Part shown: positions 15,214-22,660 of the stretch, piece after piece | Position numbering within the stretch: position 1 is the first letter of the stretch | How the letters are laid out: each line of letters opens with the position of its first letter | From: JAFAGX01 sp035501575 | GTDB lineage: Bacteria > Acidobacteriota > Terriglobia > Terriglobales > Acidobacteriaceae | Assembly: GCA_035501575.1 (NCBI GenBank) | Contig: DATJVZ010000084.1 | Span: 1 to 28,346 of the forward strand | Reading direction: 5' to 3' | DNA length: 28,346 nucleotides | Program-made: the position numbers and the translations under genes | The notes under the pieces: generated by a model | What the model was told of the DNA's origin: nothing | What the model saw: the letters and a program-made list of their open reading frames with translations, nothing else | Databases searched by the model: none

Positions 15214-16095
15214 ATGCTGCCAGCTATGCTCGAGCAGGGCCGGGAGCGTACCGACGAGGCCCTCAATCGCTTGCTGCCCGCAGCCAGCGAGCATCCGGTT
15301 TCTATCCATCAGGCCATGCGTCATAGTGTGTTTGCCGGCGGCAAACGCTTGCGGCCGATTCTTTGCATGGAGGCAGGCCGCATGGTTGCCGGTTCCCTTC
15401 CCGAGGGGATCGAGGAGTTGGGTGCGGCTTTGGAGATGCTGCACACGTATTCGCTGATTCACGACGACCTTCCCGCGCTCGACAACGACGATCTGCGCCG
15501 CGGACGTCCCACGTGCCACAAGGCCTTTGGCGAGGCGCTCGCCATTCTGGCCGGCGATGCCTTGCAAACCAGAGCTTATGAAGTGCTGGCACGACTGCGG
15601 TGCCTGGCCGAAGCCCGAGTGCGGATCATCGAGGAAATCGCCCGTGGTACCGGGACATTGAGCGGCATGATCGGCGGACAGGTCGTTGATCTCGAGGCGG
15701 AGCACAAAAAACCCGATCTCGCCACCCTCGAGTACATCCACCAGTCCAAAACCGCTGCCCTGATTGCGGCCAGCGCGGTCAGCGGAGGGCTGTACGGGGA
15801 AGCAAGCGAGGACTCCGTAAACCGGCTGCGATGTTATGGGCAGGCCATCGGGCTCGCCTTTCAAATCGTCGACGACGTGCTCGACGTCACCCAAAGCTCC
15901 GAGCAACTGGGAAAGACGGCGGGCAAAGACACGGCGGCGGAAAAAGCAACTTATCCGGCACTCTTTGGGGTCGACGAGTCGTTGAAGAAGGCGACTGCCC
16001 TAATGCAGAAAGCCTTAAGTTCCCTCGAGGGATTCGGAGCGCAGGCAGAAACCTTAAAGTCTCTCGCCCACTTTCTGGTGGAACGGAAGAACTGA
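15214..16095 (+). CDS. ispA: Polyprenyl (farnesyl/geranylgeranyl) diphosphate synthase
   Basis: A 293-residue trans-isoprenyl diphosphate synthase, condensing isopentenyl diphosphate with allylic diphosphates. Seen: GGKRLRPIL (~42-50), the first Asp-rich motif DDLPALDNDD (Asp84, 85, 90...), the RRGRPTCHKAFG block, Lys in HQSKTAAL and the second Asp-rich motif DDVLD (220-224). The two-residue insertion in the first motif and the Tyr five residues before it are typical of bacterial type II farnesyl diphosphate synthases, so FPP is the likely product, with GGPP possible. TGTTATACT (extended -10, ending 15206) lies eight bases before ATG 15214 and no Shine-Dalgarno site is visible: it may have its own leaderless transcript besides read-through from xseB. 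Confidence 0.92.
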   Translation: MLPAMLEQGRERTDEALNRLLPAASEHPVSIHQAMRHSVFAGGKRLRPILCMEAGRMVAGSLPEGIEELGAALEMLHTYSLIHDDLPALDNDDLRRGRPTCHKAFGEALAILAGDALQTRAYEVLARLRCLAEARVRIIEEIARGTGTLSGMIGGQVVDLEAEHKKPDLATLEYIHQSKTAALIAASAVSGGLYGEASEDSVNRLRCYGQAIGLAFQIVDDVLDVTQSSEQLGKTAGKDTAAEKATYPALFGVDESLKKATALMQKALSSLEGFGAQAETLKSLAHFLVERKN

Positions 16096-16159
16096 GCAAA
16101 CGTTCTGCGCTGCCTGATTGCCTTGCCTTGCGGTATATCTGTATTCTTTTCCGGCCAAC

Positions 16160-16903
16160 ATGTTGATCCCTCCCCTCGACCTCCTTGCCATTGCCGCGCA
16201 TCGCGATGACGCCGAACAGACTTGCGGAGGGACGCTGCTGAAGATGGCCGAGCGCGGCCATCGCACGGGCATTCTCGATCTTACCCAAGGAGAGATGGGA
16301 ACCCGCGGCACGGCCGAGGATCGGAGGCGAGAGGCAGAGGAGGCGGCAAAGATCCTCAGGGTTTCCTGGCGGCAGGCGCTCGATATTCCCGACGGCCGGG
16401 TGGAAAACACCTGGGAGAATCGCTTGAAAGTAGCGCGGGTAATTCGCGAGCAACGTCCCCGCGTGGTGATCCTGCCCTATTGGCAAGGCCGTCATCCCGA
16501 CCACTACACGGCGTCCGGGCTGGGATACGAAGCCTGCTTCCTGGCGGGACTCGCAAAACTGACGCTCGCCCGACCGGGGTTGTCCGGGGTGTCGCTTGCG
16601 CCTCACCGCCCGTTCAAGATTATCTACGCGACGCTTTATTATGATATTCGGCCGACCTTCGTCGTCGATATCAGCAAGCAGTTCGAGGCCCGCTTGCAGG
16701 CAATCCTGGCTTACCAGTCGCAGTTCAGCGATCAGGAGGCCGGCAAGGATCTTTTCCCGGCTCACGCCGAGATCCGATCGCGGGTGGAAGCGATGGCCCG
16801 GTTCTACGGTATGTTCGGCGGCGTAGACTACGCCGAACCGTTTCTGCAGAAAGAAGTAGGATTGGTGGAAGATCTGACCCTGATTCCGGTAAAGTCCATC
16901 TGA
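16160..16903 (+). CDS. bshB1: PIG-L family deacetylase, bacillithiol biosynthesis type BshB1
   Basis: A 247-residue zinc-dependent N-acetylglucosaminyl deacetylase of the PIG-L (LmbE) family. Seen: the first metal motif AHRDD (~residues 11-15; family AHxDD), GGTLLKMAERGH, the DLTQGEMGTRGT block and HPDH (with GRHPDHYTAS), supplying zinc ligands and the general base; the C-terminal YYDIRPTFVVDIS...YQSQF is typical of BshB1. This enzyme removes acetate from GlcNAc-malate in bacillithiol synthesis; BshA and BshC are not in the window. The start is ATG 16160, since upstream residues have no homology. There is no Shine-Dalgarno site, but TATTCT (16142-16147) is in -10 position. It follows ispA by 64 bp. 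Confidence 0.88.
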   Translation: MLIPPLDLLAIAAHRDDAEQTCGGTLLKMAERGHRTGILDLTQGEMGTRGTAEDRRREAEEAAKILRVSWRQALDIPDGRVENTWENRLKVARVIREQRPRVVILPYWQGRHPDHYTASGLGYEACFLAGLAKLTLARPGLSGVSLAPHRPFKIIYATLYYDIRPTFVVDISKQFEARLQAILAYQSQFSDQEAGKDLFPAHAEIRSRVEAMARFYGMFGGVDYAEPFLQKEVGLVEDLTLIPVKSI

Positions 16904-16942
16904 CGATTCCCGACCGACCCACAAAACTCGAAAGCCGGCGAG

Positions 16943-16974
16943 TTCGAAGTCTGATCAAGAGACCAGACTCCGAA
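16943..16974. terminator. Possible bidirectional terminator hairpin
   Basis: TTCGAAGTCTG (16943-16953) and CAGACTCCGAA (16964-16974) form an 11-bp stem with one mismatch around a 10-nt loop, in the gap between the convergent bshB1 and htrA genes. There is no strong T-run on either side, so the assignment rests on position and stem strength. A second pair, AACTCG/CGAGTT (16925-16930/16939-16944), overlaps it. Confidence 0.4.
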
Positions 16975-17002
16975 CCCGTGGCCTTCAAGAACCAACCACG
17001 CT

Positions 17003-18529
17003 TCAGGCTGCCGGGGCATGCAGAACACGGAAGGCGCTGCCGCCGTTCGACCAGACCAGGACTAGGGCATCTTCACCCTTGGGAACGCTGGTTAACGCGT
17101 GCTGTATTTCGGAGGCGCTCTCGACATTCTTGCGATTCACCTGGGTGATAACGTCTCCCCTGCGCAATCCAGCATCATCGGCCGGACTTCCCGGTTCGAC
17201 ATCCTCGATAACCGCACCCTGCAGGTTCTTGGGCGCTTGCAGTTGCTCGCGCAGATCGGGAGTCAGGTCCGCGAGGCCGAGTCCCCAGCGCATCTTGCCG
17301 TGACCGTTCTCGCCGACTTCGCTAGTTCCCTTCTCGCGGCTTCCCATGGCTTCGAGTGTGACCGGCATCGTCATGGCTTTCCCATCCCGCAATACGCCGA
17401 GTTTGACGGTCGTGCCAGGACGCTTCGCGCTTACGGCAAGTTGCAGTTCGCTTGCATCGCTGATCTTCTGGCCTTCGAATTCGGCGATCACGTCACCGAC
17501 TTTCAAGCCAGTCTTAGCCGCAGGCGAATCCGGTTCCACTTGGGTAACGACGGCACCGTTGGCATTGCTCTGGAAGAACTTTGCATTTTCCGGGGTCACA
17601 TCGCTGATCCCTACCCCCATGTAAGCGTGCGTTACCTTTCCGTCGCGAATCAGAGTCTCGACGGTGGGTTGTACGATCTGGCTGGGAATGGCAAAGCCCA
17701 TGCCCGAAAAGCTTCCCGAGGGAGAGATCAGAAAGGTGTTGATGCCGACAACTTCGCCGTGCGCATTGACCAGCGGACCGCCGGAATTGCCCTGGTTAAT
17801 CGCAGCATCGGTCTGGATAAACCCACCGGGCTTGCGAGGGTTGTCGGAGTACGGGTTGGGACGGTTCAGCGCGCTGACGATGCCGCGCGTCACCGTAAAG
17901 CGGAAACCGAACGGGTTGCCGAAGGCCAGTACCGTCTGGCCGGGACGCAGCTCCGTGGAGTTGCCCCAAGGCGCGCTCGGTAGATCTTTCCCCTCAACCT
18001 TGAGGACCGCCAAGTCCGTCAGCGGATCGCTGCCCACCAGCTTGGCCGACAATATCCTGCGATCGCTCAGGGTAACGCGGATGTCCACCGCGCCGTCCAC
18101 CACGTGCTGATTGGTCACAATGTAGCCGCTTGGGGAAATAATGACCCCGCTGCCGCCTACATGCTCAATCTGAGGTTGTTCAGAGTGCGGAAACATTCTC
18201 TGGCCGAAGAACTGGCCGAATCCGCGCGGTATTTCTTCTTGCATTTCATCTTCCGCCGCTTCTGGTTTGGCTTTCGACGTGACCGAGATGTTAACGATGG
18301 CCGGCGTCACGCGAGCGGCCAGGGTTTCCATGGCGCGATCGAGCGAAAGTAACGGACTGATGCTCGCGTCATCGAGTGGGGCTGCTGCTGCCGGCGGCAT
18401 GGCGGCCTTGGCCGTGACCGGGCGAATGGTTTCGTAACTGGCCAACACCCCGAGTGTGGCAAGAGCGATCATCGACACTGCCAAGTGACGATTGACCGCA
18501 TTTTTGGCTTGCATGATCCAAGTCTTCAT
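17003..18529 (-). CDS. HtrA/DegP-like periplasmic serine protease with two PDZ domains
   Basis: A 508-residue Do-like protease. Seen: an N-terminal signal or membrane anchor (~14-32); a trypsin-like domain with catalytic His142 (TNQHVVDG), Asp172 (LTDLAVLK) and Ser249 (GNSGGPL); the regulatory loop IQTDAAINQGNSGG; then PDZ1 (~315-400, YMGVGISDVT...DSPAAKTGLKVGDVI) and PDZ2 (~420-505, GLGLADLTPDL...GSPADDAGLRRGDVI). It degrades or refolds damaged envelope proteins. ATG 18529 is chosen: AGGAG (18540-18544) lies ten bases upstream, and a longer TTG start would add an improbable basic stretch. An 18-bp palindrome nearly identical to the one in the blaI promoter sits at 18554-18571, so regulation by BlaI is likely. 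Confidence 0.95.
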   Translation of the reverse strand: MKTWIMQAKNAVNRHLAVSMIALATLGVLASYETIRPVTAKAAMPPAAAAPLDDASISPLLSLDRAMETLAARVTPAIVNISVTSKAKPEAAEDEMQEEIPRGFGQFFGQRMFPHSEQPQIEHVGGSGVIISPSGYIVTNQHVVDGAVDIRVTLSDRRILSAKLVGSDPLTDLAVLKVEGKDLPSAPWGNSTELRPGQTVLAFGNPFGFRFTVTRGIVSALNRPNPYSDNPRKPGGFIQTDAAINQGNSGGPLVNAHGEVVGINTFLISPSGSFSGMGFAIPSQIVQPTVETLIRDGKVTHAYMGVGISDVTPENAKFFQSNANGAVVTQVEPDSPAAKTGLKVGDVIAEFEGQKISDASELQLAVSAKRPGTTVKLGVLRDGKAMTMPVTLEAMGSREKGTSEVGENGHGKMRWGLGLADLTPDLREQLQAPKNLQGAVIEDVEPGSPADDAGLRRGDVITQVNRKNVESASEIQHALTSVPKGEDALVLVWSNGGSAFRVLHAPAA

Positions 18530-18553
18530 CAGTTTTCTTCTCCTTTTGATTAG

Positions 18554-18571
18554 CAACTAATTGTTTAGTTG
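18554..18571. promoter_or_regulatory. Predicted BlaI operator in front of htrA
   Basis: CAACTAATTGTTTAGTTG: a near-perfect palindrome 25 bp upstream of the htrA start. It agrees with the palindrome in the blaI promoter (20387-20404) at 16 of 18 positions; the outer arms CAACTAA/TTTAGTTG are identical. It lies in the 71-bp blaR1-htrA gap. I could not place a convincing promoter pair around it. Confidence 0.65.
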
Positions 18572-18600
18572 TTTGCTGCAAAAAAATTTTGGCCTCGAGC

Positions 18601-19959
18601 TCAAATCGAATGGGCCGGAACTCTTCCCTCGACCGCATCCGAACTGACCACACGGATCCGCCAGACACACACCGTCCAGGCCCCCGAGCGACCTTCGGTC
18701 GAAGTCATCATCACTACCACCGTATCCATCCTGTCCACGGGCAGCTGACCGGCCGCCTGGGTTGCGGGCGAAGGTTCGGTTGCGAACTTTTGCGCCGCCA
18801 ACCTTTCTTCCCTGGCCTTTGCTGCCATTTTTTGGGACAGATGCCGCGGTGTGGAAGCTCTCGCCGGACTCATGCCGTTGTCCTCCACAAATTTCGCCAG
18901 CACCACATGCTCAGCTGCCTTGGCAGTTCCGAGCGCCCCAAGAGCACGCGGGCCGGGAGTGGAAACCTCTGCCGCCATCCGTATCGGGTCGCTAACCGCG
19001 ACCAGTTCTGGAGCTCGCGAGAGCCACACTACGCCCAGAACCGATACCGCCGCCACCATACCCAGAACCGGCTTCCACACCCGTGGGGGGTAGGGCCGGT
19101 GGTTCGGGGCAAGAATTTGCGCCACTCGCTGCGAGGTCTGCCGCATCCCCCGTACCGCGGCTTGGGCGAGCCCCAATCCGCGACGGAGCAGGCTCCTCTC
19201 GGCCACCGTCACCAGGCACTCGGCATAACTCCGAGGGTTCCCGATGCGCGACAACACGTGATCGTCGCACGCCATCTCGCGCTCGAACGAGAGCTGATGG
19301 TCAATCCACCATACGGCGGGATGAAAGAATAGGAGCGCGCGAATGATCTTTTGCCCAAGATTCGTCCAATCATCCCAGCGCCTTAAATGTGCGAGTTCAT
19401 GGATCAGAATCGAGTTCAGTTCTTGCGGCGACAACTCGTTCACCGCCCATGCCGGAATCAGAATCATCGGTTTAAAAAAACCGATGGCTGCCGGAACGGA
19501 TAGGCGTCGCGAAACGCCCACGCGTGGCGTGCGCCGCTGCTGAAATTCGCTCAAGGTGCGCTGTAACATGGGATCGAGCGAGCGCGGGTCGAGGGGGGAG
19601 TGATCGGCGCGCAGCCTGCTTAGATTCCACAGCCCTAGGGCGATTCGGCTCAATCCCAGACCGGCAATCGTCAGCCAGGCCAGAAACAGGCCCCTCGCCC
19701 AGGAACTGGGGATCACGACGGCCGACGATAAGCTCTGACGGCTTGCGAAATAGCTCGCCGCGAGACCGCTCGCGACTGGCAACACCACGATGGCAACTAG
19801 CGCCACACACCAGGCCGCAAACCGCGTGCTTGAACTCTTGCGGCCGAACATCCACAAAGAAAACCAGGTGAGGAAGGCTACGACGATGCCGCCGGGCACA
19901 CCATTGAGCAAGTGCTCGGTGATCCATCCGCTCGCCTGGTAAACGTGGATCAGGCTCAT
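18601..19959 (-). CDS. M56 (BlaR1/MecR1-type) membrane metalloprotease
   Basis: A 452-residue integral membrane zinc peptidase of the BlaR1 family. Seen: helices at ~22-40, 48-70 and 88-112; a cytoplasmic loop ending in the zinc motif HELAH (187-191) with the third ligand in EREMACDD (~228); and a last helix near 315-335. In BlaR1 the C-terminal ~250 residues are a penicillin-binding sensor; here the extracytoplasmic tail is only ~115 residues, rich in Ala/Arg/Glu, with no SxxK/SxN/KTG motifs. It therefore probably senses something other than covalent beta-lactam binding. Its ATG overlaps the blaI stop by 4 bp (ATGA), indicating translational coupling. The expected action is to trigger BlaI cleavage and derepress blaI-blaR1, and here htrA. 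Confidence 0.88.
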   Translation of the reverse strand: MSLIHVYQASGWITEHLLNGVPGGIVVAFLTWFSLWMFGRKSSSTRFAAWCVALVAIVVLPVASGLAASYFASRQSLSSAVVIPSSWARGLFLAWLTIAGLGLSRIALGLWNLSRLRADHSPLDPRSLDPMLQRTLSEFQQRRTPRVGVSRRLSVPAAIGFFKPMILIPAWAVNELSPQELNSILIHELAHLRRWDDWTNLGQKIIRALLFFHPAVWWIDHQLSFEREMACDDHVLSRIGNPRSYAECLVTVAERSLLRRGLGLAQAAVRGMRQTSQRVAQILAPNHRPYPPRVWKPVLGMVAAVSVLGVVWLSRAPELVAVSDPIRMAAEVSTPGPRALGALGTAKAAEHVVLAKFVEDNGMSPARASTPRHLSQKMAAKAREERLAAQKFATEPSPATQAAGQLPVDRMDTVVVMMTSTEGRSGAWTVCVWRIRVVSSDAVEGRVPAHSI

Positions 19960-20339
19960 TCTGACTCCTTCACCTGCAAGAACTGCCGTAGACGCTTCAA
20001 CTCCTCCTCATCGATGCTACTGTCCTCGAGAATGTTCAGCAGGAGAAGGTCGCGCGAGTTATTGAAGAAACGATGCACCAAATGACTGATCTCCGACCGG
20101 GTGGCTTCTTGCCGCTCGATGACCGGGGTATAAACGTGCGCCCGGCCATCCTTCAGGTGCTTGACGTATCCCTTCTTTTCGAGGATGCGCATGGTGGTCA
20201 GCACGGAGTTGTAGGCCAAGGCCGGCTTCGCCGGAAGCGCCTCGAGAACTTGCTGCACGGTCGAGGAACCCTTGTCCCACAGCACCTCCATGAGCCGCAG
20301 CTCAGCTTCGGTCAGAGTCGCGGATTTCGTGGGCGGCAC
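19956..20339 (-). CDS. blaI: BlaI/MecI/CopY family repressor
   Basis: A 127-residue penicillinase-repressor family protein. Seen: the winged helix with TEAELRLMEVLWDKGSSTVQQVLEAL and the recognition region AYNSVLTTMRILEKKGYVKH (about 42-62), the wing DGRAHVYTPVIERQEA, and the C-terminal dimerisation helices through FNNSRDLLLLNILEDSSIDEEELKRLRQFL. It binds as a dimer to short palindromes and is inactivated by BlaR1-dependent cleavage. The start is GTG, supported by GGAGGT four to five bases upstream. Its own promoter contains the palindrome at 20387-20404 overlapping the -35 box, so autorepression is expected; the near-identical site before htrA suggests one more target. Confidence 0.93.
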   Translation of the reverse strand: MPPTKSATLTEAELRLMEVLWDKGSSTVQQVLEALPAKPALAYNSVLTTMRILEKKGYVKHLKDGRAHVYTPVIERQEATRSEISHLVHRFFNNSRDLLLLNILEDSSIDEEELKRLRQFLQVKESE

Positions 20340-20360
20340 AGCACCTCCATCTCACAAGTA

Positions 20361-20389
20361 GTTAGACGACCCAGCGCCGGGAATGTCAA
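20361..20389 (-). promoter_or_regulatory. blaI promoter
   Basis: On the minus strand, a perfect -35 TTGACA (20384-20389) and -10 TCTAAC (20361-20366) with a 17-bp spacer. The -35 overlaps the first bases of the BlaI operator at 20387-20404. Confidence 0.7.
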
Positions 20390-20404
20390 CTAAATTTTTA
20401 GTTG
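20387..20404. promoter_or_regulatory. Predicted BlaI operator in the blaI promoter
   Basis: CAACTAAATTTTTAGTTG: 8-bp arms CAACTAAA/TTTAGTTG perfectly complementary around a TT centre. It is placed to block RNA polymerase at the -35 box. Its counterpart lies at 18554-18571. Confidence 0.7.
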
Positions 20405-20530
20405 CACTCTCCGATGAGATGGTTGCCTGCTCAAATCTCAAGAAGCCCGGCTTCGCCCAAAGGTAACCTGCTCACCAGCGTCTTCCCTGCCTCGGTTTCA
20501 AGTTCACATCGCGAAAACCGCGGCCAGGAC

Positions 20531-20546
20531 ACCCGGTAAGCCGGGT
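20531..20546. repeat. Short hairpin in the blaI / M1 peptidase divergent region
   Basis: ACCCGG-TAAG-CCGGGT: a perfect 6-bp stem with 4-nt loop. No T-run follows. It sits ~37 bp before the first possible start of the M1 peptidase; it could be an operator or part of an untranslated leader. Confidence 0.4.
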
Positions 20547-20642
20547 GCATTTCGTTCGGCAGACCCGTATTAATAAGAAGAGATGATCAGCTATGATTTG
20601 CTAGCAAGCCGAGGCAAGGCAGCAGGGAGACAAGGCGTAAGC

Positions 20643-22616
20643 ATGTTTTTCAAGCAGGTTGTGTGCATTTTGTTGCTCTTGGGAACGATCCCAGCAGGGG
20701 CTCAAGTTGCCGGCGTCGCGCCCTCCATTCCAGATACGACCTTGGCCATCAACTCGCCGACGCCGCTGTCCGAGCGGGTGGTGCACTACGAGATCGATGC
20801 CAAGTACGATCGCGAGAAGCACGTCCTCGACGCCACGGAAACCCTGACCTACCACAACCTCACCGGGCAGGAGCTGGACACATTCCCTTTTCATCTTTAT
20901 TTGAATGCTTTTCAGCCAGCCTCCAGCTGGGTACGCGAGGCCAAGCGCGAGGAAACGCCGGGCGGGGTGTTCGCGCAGTGGGATCCCCAGAACTACGGAG
21001 CGGTTGAGATCAAAAAATTTGAGGTCGTCGATCAGGGCGATCTTGCGTCGCAGTTGGAGTTCGTTCATCCCGACGATGACAACCAGGAGGATAAGACGGT
21101 TGTCCAGGCGCGCCTCCCCCAGCCCATTCCGCCGAACGGGTACGTCCAATTCAAGATCCGGTTCCACGACCAGTTTCCCGAGACCCTCGCACGCACCGGC
21201 TGGAACCGCGATTCCGTGCTAGGTGGGCAATGGTTTCCCAAGGTTGGGGTTTGGTGGCATGGGGCGTGGAATTGCCACCAGTTTCACTACGACACCGAGT
21301 TCTTCGCCGATTTTGGCGTCTATGACGTGAAGCTCACCCTGGCCCAGAACGAAGTGGTCGGTGCCAGCGGAGTTGAGCTTGACACGGTCAACAATCGAGA
21401 CGGCACCAAGACCGTCACCTACCACGGCGATGACATTCACGACTTCGCCTGGACGGCGAGTCCACACTTCAAAGATTATTACGACACCTTCCAGGGCAGC
21501 CTGGGGCCGGTGAAGATCCGCATCATGCTGCAACCTTCTCACTGGAGCCAAGCCGAACGGCATGACCGGATTGTCAAAGAAACCATGGAGCGCTTCGAAA
21601 CGTGGTACGGGCCCTATCCGTACAAGACCTTGACCGTAGTCGATCCCGAACCTGGCTCGGAGGCGGGCGGCATGGAATATCCGACCTTCATAACCGGCGA
21701 TGCTGCCTGGTTCTGGCCGAAGGGTTACCTCGAAACCGAGGTGGTCGTGTCGCATGAATTCGGGCACCAATATTGGTACGGGATGGTGGCGACCAATGAA
21801 TTTGAAGATGCCTGGATGGACGAGGGCATCAACACCTATACGGAAATCAAGGTAATGGACTCCATCTTCGGCCCCAGAACCTCGGTCATCAATTTGCCGG
21901 GTGCTACCCTCGGAGACAGCGAAGAGCAAAGGCTCTCTTATCTCGGAGTAGCCGATCTTGATCCCATAACGCGCTATGGCTGGCAATATGCCGACAGCGC
22001 CTCCTACGGAGGCATCACGTACGGCAAAACCGGTTTGGTTTTACTTACCCTGGAGAACATGCTGGGCGAAAACACCATGCAGCGGGCCATGCAAACATAT
22101 TTCATGCGCTACCGTTTTACCCACCCAACCAAGGAAGACTTCCTGAAGACCATAGAAGAAGCATCCGGCAAAGACCTACGCTGGTACTTTAACCAGGCGG
22201 TCGATGGCACGCAGGTCCTGGATTATGAGGTCTTCAAAGTCCGCTCCTATCCCGTCGACTGGTACGAGCATAAGTTGACAGAGAAAAAGGGGCAGACCGA
22301 ATACGTTTCGAATGTGTGGATTCATCGCAAGAACGATTTCGTTTTCCCCGTAGACCTGGATGTGAAGTTCGATAACGGTGAGACGATCCGCGAGCGCTGG
22401 GATGGCAAGGAGCGCTGGGCGAGATACACCTACCAAAAAAAGGCGCAGATCGCCTCGGTTGAGATTGACCCGGAACACCGGATCGAGTTCGATCGCAACA
22501 ACTTCAATAACAGCTACATCGTCAAAGCCGTGAAGGCCCCGGCGCGGAAACTGGTAAATTATTGGACGTTCTGCAGCCAGCTCTTGGCCCAATTGCTGGC
22601 CTGGTGGATGGTTTAA
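20643..22616 (+). CDS. Secreted M1-family metallopeptidase
   Basis: A 657-residue gluzincin aminopeptidase of the M1 family. Seen: a signal peptide MFFKQVVCILLLLGTIPAGAQ (cleavage after AGA); an N-terminal beta domain (HYEIDAKYDREKHVLDATETLTYHN); a GGMEYPTF motif corresponding to the family GxMEN exopeptidase motif; and the zinc site HEFGHQ (His371, Glu372, His375) with Glu394 in WMDEGINTY, exactly the HExxH-X18-E spacing. A YGGITYGKTGLVLLTLENMLG block with the catalytic-Tyr region follows. It acts in the periplasm or outside. ATG 20643 is preceded by AAGG. ATG 20583 gives a 20-residue extension without signal character, though it lies nine bases after a -10-like TATTAA. The Asn-to-Tyr change in GxMEN suggests altered substrate handling. 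Confidence 0.92.
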   Translation: MFFKQVVCILLLLGTIPAGAQVAGVAPSIPDTTLAINSPTPLSERVVHYEIDAKYDREKHVLDATETLTYHNLTGQELDTFPFHLYLNAFQPASSWVREAKREETPGGVFAQWDPQNYGAVEIKKFEVVDQGDLASQLEFVHPDDDNQEDKTVVQARLPQPIPPNGYVQFKIRFHDQFPETLARTGWNRDSVLGGQWFPKVGVWWHGAWNCHQFHYDTEFFADFGVYDVKLTLAQNEVVGASGVELDTVNNRDGTKTVTYHGDDIHDFAWTASPHFKDYYDTFQGSLGPVKIRIMLQPSHWSQAERHDRIVKETMERFETWYGPYPYKTLTVVDPEPGSEAGGMEYPTFITGDAAWFWPKGYLETEVVVSHEFGHQYWYGMVATNEFEDAWMDEGINTYTEIKVMDSIFGPRTSVINLPGATLGDSEEQRLSYLGVADLDPITRYGWQYADSASYGGITYGKTGLVLLTLENMLGENTMQRAMQTYFMRYRFTHPTKEDFLKTIEEASGKDLRWYFNQAVDGTQVLDYEVFKVRSYPVDWYEHKLTEKKGQTEYVSNVWIHRKNDFVFPVDLDVKFDNGETIRERWDGKERWARYTYQKKAQIASVEIDPEHRIEFDRNNFNNSYIVKAVKAPARKLVNYWTFCSQLLAQLLAWWMV

Positions 22617-22660
22617 GAACTAGCTTTGACCGCTCAAGACTGAGAACGAGAGGACCAACG

